Below are positions 19,529 through 21,839 of a DNA stretch of 21,839 bases, one piece after another (positions within the stretch are counted from its first letter, which is position 1; each line of letters opens with the position of its first letter). Origin of the DNA: Euplotes cf. woodruffi 2 WChen-2021 (taxonomy: Eukaryota > Ciliophora > Spirotrichea > Euplotida > Euplotidae). The stretch is from contig JAGYYN010006075.1 in the NCBI GenBank assembly GCA_021441665.1, forward strand, positions 1 through 21,839, read 5' to 3'. The notes beneath the pieces were generated by a model. That model saw only the letters and a program-made list of their open reading frames with translations, was not told the origin of the DNA and searched no databases. A program made the translations under genes and the position numbers.

Positions 19529-21285
19529 AAATCAACTTTTACAATTAAAATTTTAAAGACCGAGATTGAAAATTATCGTAACAAAGGCCAAACACCAAAA
19601 GTAAATCTATCGGTTTTCAAGAAGAGCACCCGCGCGTTAAACTTCAACGACTGAGGAGCCAATTTGACACAAGGTAGTGTTCAATTGTTTCGGTTATTAA
19701 TTATCATTCCTGGATTTAGAGTCATTCGAGCACAACACGAAAATACAGAAGAAAATGCAGTTTTACGTAACTCCGTACTTAAACAGTATCTCGAATAATG
19801 TAGGTCTTATCGTCATTAAAATGCGGCAGAAATCGATGGTGTTCAGCCCGCATACTGCCTCCACCAGTCATGCAGGCTGGGGCAACATTGCCAACCTCAT
19901 CCTGAAGGACAGCCAGGAGGACTTCAAAAACTCGATTTACTCGATTTTAAGGAAAAACAACAAAATCGAGTTTCATAAGTACAAGCGGCCGAAGCAAACT
20001 GTCAAAAATCTTAGCAGGTAATGAAACTTAAATGACACAGTTTTTTAATCAAAAATAAATTATATAGATTGTCACTGAATTCAGAGTCCAATTCGGAAAG
20101 TAATTCTTTTATTTAATTTAAAATAGTTTTTGTTTTATTAACATTTTAATTAATTATAGAAAGCAAGAAGTCAAGTAAAAAGTAGTATTTTAACCTCTGA
20201 TAAGCTAAATATTAGTGATTCAACTATTGCTTAAATAAACTGCTGATATTTAATGTCAATAGGATAATATCAAGATGATATAACCTATCATCAAATATAA
20301 AACTGCCTCACAAATCCAGTTGTTATATCAAAAGCAACGGCAGCAGCCCTTTACGTCTAGCTTCTCTTGCTGAGAACCAAAGTCCAACCCCACAATACAT
20401 AAAAGATCAGTTCCAGAACTTCAGGATATCGCAGATTGCACCGTTGAAAGTGTGCAAGTCTCCAATTTACGAAAAATAACAAAGTTCATGCAATTAATGA
20501 AAAGAAAACAGAGCGATTGAATACACAGTCGGTCATGCTTTATCGGTCCGGTAAGGATTTTTAATAATTCTCAAGTCTAAGTTGACGTTTTGCACTCATA
20601 GAAATTGATAAAATGCTCAGTTGCCCTTCGAACAACTCAAGCTCGGTGTCTCCAAGAGAAGGAAGGTTTATCAGTAAGCTGATCAGCTCAAGAGCCATCA
20701 ACCAACAGAAATACCCTAGCACAGAGACAGCTAATCACACTCAGCAGAACTCATGAATTTTAGAGCAAATTGGCCTGAGCCATGCATCCAGGGAAAATGA
20801 TGTTGATGAAAAGTGCACAGATGCAAAGCAGTCGACGAATGATTTAGTAAATAAAGCGTTCATGTGCTATTTAAAATCTATTGAATTAAGAACTGAGACA
20901 TTTGTCTAAAACTACTCAATTTTAATTTACAGTTCTTGATTGTTAATTAAAATCACAATACAACAAGCCATGAATAATCAACAGTAACTAATGCCTTTAG
21001 GATAAAATAAGTAAAAGAAAGCTTCGACAGAACAACAGTTGCGAGGATAAGCAGCTGTACGAGTGAATTAAGCCTAAAAACATGATACTGGTTAAGAAAG
21101 TAAGTTTGAAGTCTCAAACTGCAGCTTTCTTCAACAGAACAGACGCAGCAAAGCACGAACAAGACATACCGCAATCAGTTCATGGTACGATTGGTCGATT
21201 ATCTAATAGGTATCCAAGACCAATAGTAAGACCCTTGCATGTAGTTAGTCACCAAAAGCAGCAACTGCACGTTATTATTTACTAA
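19529..21285 (+). CDS. Protein of about 459 aa, many short introns, unknown function
   Basis: The frame is open from 19529. The true start is unresolved: no ATG precedes the conserved-looking part, and ATG 19495 would need an AAT-TAA +1 shift. Introns fit at 19674-19719, 20018-20067, 20100-20159, 20182-20262, 20551-20601, 20904-20932 and 20942-21000, with a +1 shift at AAA-TAA 20474-20479. The frame ends at TAA 21283-21285. The exon at 19720-20017 (MQFYVTPYLNS, NSIYSILRKNNKIEFHKYKR) looks folded; most of the rest is Ser/Asn/Gln-rich and likely disordered. No domain is recognised. The model downstream of 20904 is weaker: the protein may instead stop at TAA 20907-20909. The 3' part also has an optional 25-nt intron at GTAAGT 21100. 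Confidence 0.5.
20474..20479 (+). other. +1 frameshift site AAA-TAA (459-aa gene)
   Basis: GAA AAA TAA CAA becomes AAA (T) AAC AAA GTT CAT and runs to the strong donor GTAAGG at 20551. Confidence 0.8.
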
Positions 21286-21345
21286 CTCAAATCTCTTTTT
21301 AATTTAAAACACCATATTTGCAATTGGCGGTTTTAGATTACTGGC

Positions 21346-21546
21346 ATGGAAAATTTGGGAATAAAAGCAAGCAGGCTGGAAATCGGGCAGGAAGGAGGTG
21401 AAGATTCGAAAAGCACGTGTCCAAGTATATATAAATCACTATTAATCCAACTTGGATTTGTTTTATCGTTTGTAATCGGTCAATATTTTTATGCCTTTCA
21501 TTTGAATTCTATCACTAATATAATTTGAATTTGAATCGATAGATAG
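21346..21546 (+). CDS. Small putative single-span membrane protein
   Basis: ATG 21346 to TAG 21544-21546, 66 codons with two TGA codons near the end read as Cys. After a charged N-terminus of about 25 residues comes a hydrophobic run (SLLIQLGFVLSFVIGQYFYAF) long enough to span a membrane. There is no recognised family. A TTTTAG just upstream could be a splice acceptor, so this may be an exon of a larger gene or a chance frame. Confidence 0.3.
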
Positions 21547-21691
21547 AGTCATTAGCAAGATTTAGGTGAAGACAGCATTACCGCTGGATTAATGCTGTGG
21601 TAGCTTGAATGCAATTATTCAATCATGCTTCAATCAATAGCAGTGTTCACTATAAATTTTGAATTGAAACTAGCATAAATAAAATTAAAAC

Positions 21692-21839
21692 ATGAGCTTT
21701 TGGAGACACTATATCGCACTTTGGAAGAAGAACTTGATACTTTATAAGCGCAACTGGATGGGCTCAGCTTATGAGTTCTGATGACCGGTATTTCTAATGC
21801 TCATTGTGCTCATTTTAAGACTTTCATTTAAGAAATCTA
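21692..21839 (+). CDS. ABCA-type ABC transporter, N-terminal start (partial, runs off the right edge)
   Basis: ATG 21692 opens a frame of 49 codons to the window end. It reads MSFWRHYIALWKKNLILYKR, then NWMGSAYEF, two consecutive TGA codons, and PVFLMLIVLILRLSF. This is the usual start of an ABCA-subfamily half: a cytoplasmic W-K-N-x-x-x-x-K-R segment, a short G-S-x-x-E-x turn, then the first transmembrane helix. Reading the tandem TGA as Cys-Cys gives EFCCP, which fits the turn; Trp-Trp is less natural. Such proteins move lipids or sterols across membranes in other eukaryotes. The nucleotide-binding domains would lie downstream, outside the window. Confidence 0.65.

Noticed and set aside
1-21839. 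Reading TGA as tryptophan (Blepharisma or Mycoplasma type code)
   Set aside because: Kelch and B-box positions allow either residue, but the cysteine dioxygenase active site and the B-box zinc ligands fit Cys, normal TGG codons fill the Trp positions, and the AAA-stop +1 shifts are a Euplotes hallmark.
1-21839. Frameshifts as sequencing or assembly errors, or as pseudogenes
   Set aside because: Every AAA case falls exactly at AAA-TAA/TAG and always by +1 with the T skipped; random errors would not choose that motif sixteen times.
1-21839. Transposons, virus-like elements, tRNA, rRNA or CRISPR arrays
   Set aside because: No transposase, polymerase, integrase or capsid-like motif, long terminal repeat, cloverleaf or regularly spaced repeat array was seen by reading both strands; a profile search would be needed to exclude degraded remnants.

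Overview
The window reads as DNA of a Euplotes-type hypotrich ciliate. The evidence is internal. (1) TGA occurs in frame inside nearly every recognisable gene and fits cysteine, while TAA and TAG terminate. The clearest case is a cysteine dioxygenase in which TGA falls on the conserved active-site cysteine. (2) Open frames repeatedly stop at AAA-TAA or AAA-TAG and resume exactly one base downstream (+1), the signature of Euplotes programmed frameshifting. I traced sixteen AAA-stop shifts and three candidate shifts after other codons. (3) Genes are cut by very short GT-AG introns, mostly 23-80 nt. With these rules the finished gene models all come out as whole numbers of codons.

Layout. Minus strand, positions 1-7443: the 5' part of cysteine dioxygenase; a helical protein of about 555 aa with two or three frameshifts; a 127-aa protein with an acidic motif; a protein of about 1,085 aa with an axonemal dynein light-chain-like segment and five frameshifts; and a 137-aa basic protein. 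A 277-bp divergent gap (7444-7720) leads to the plus strand, 7721-17410: a MAK11/PAK1IP1 WD40 ribosome-biogenesis factor, a leucine-rich-repeat protein, a gene-poor AT-rich stretch holding a small GC-rich island, a protein of about 1,512 aa with B-box, coiled-coil and kelch parts and five frameshifts, and a small 85-aa gene. A 436-aa minus-strand gene with three frameshifts (17529-19088) converges on that small gene. The right end is again plus strand: a protein of about 459 aa, a small membrane ORF, and the first exon of an ABCA-type ABC transporter running off the window.

The genes do not form a pathway or operon; they look like ordinary unlinked nuclear genes. Euplotes macronuclear DNA normally consists of single-gene nanochromosomes of a few kb. 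A contiguous stretch with about a dozen genes on both strands and no C4A4 telomere repeat therefore suggests germline (micronuclear) sequence or an unusual multi-gene chromosome. This is inference. I found no virus-like element, transposon, tRNA, rRNA or CRISPR array. The most noteworthy system is the density and context of the +1 frameshift sites.
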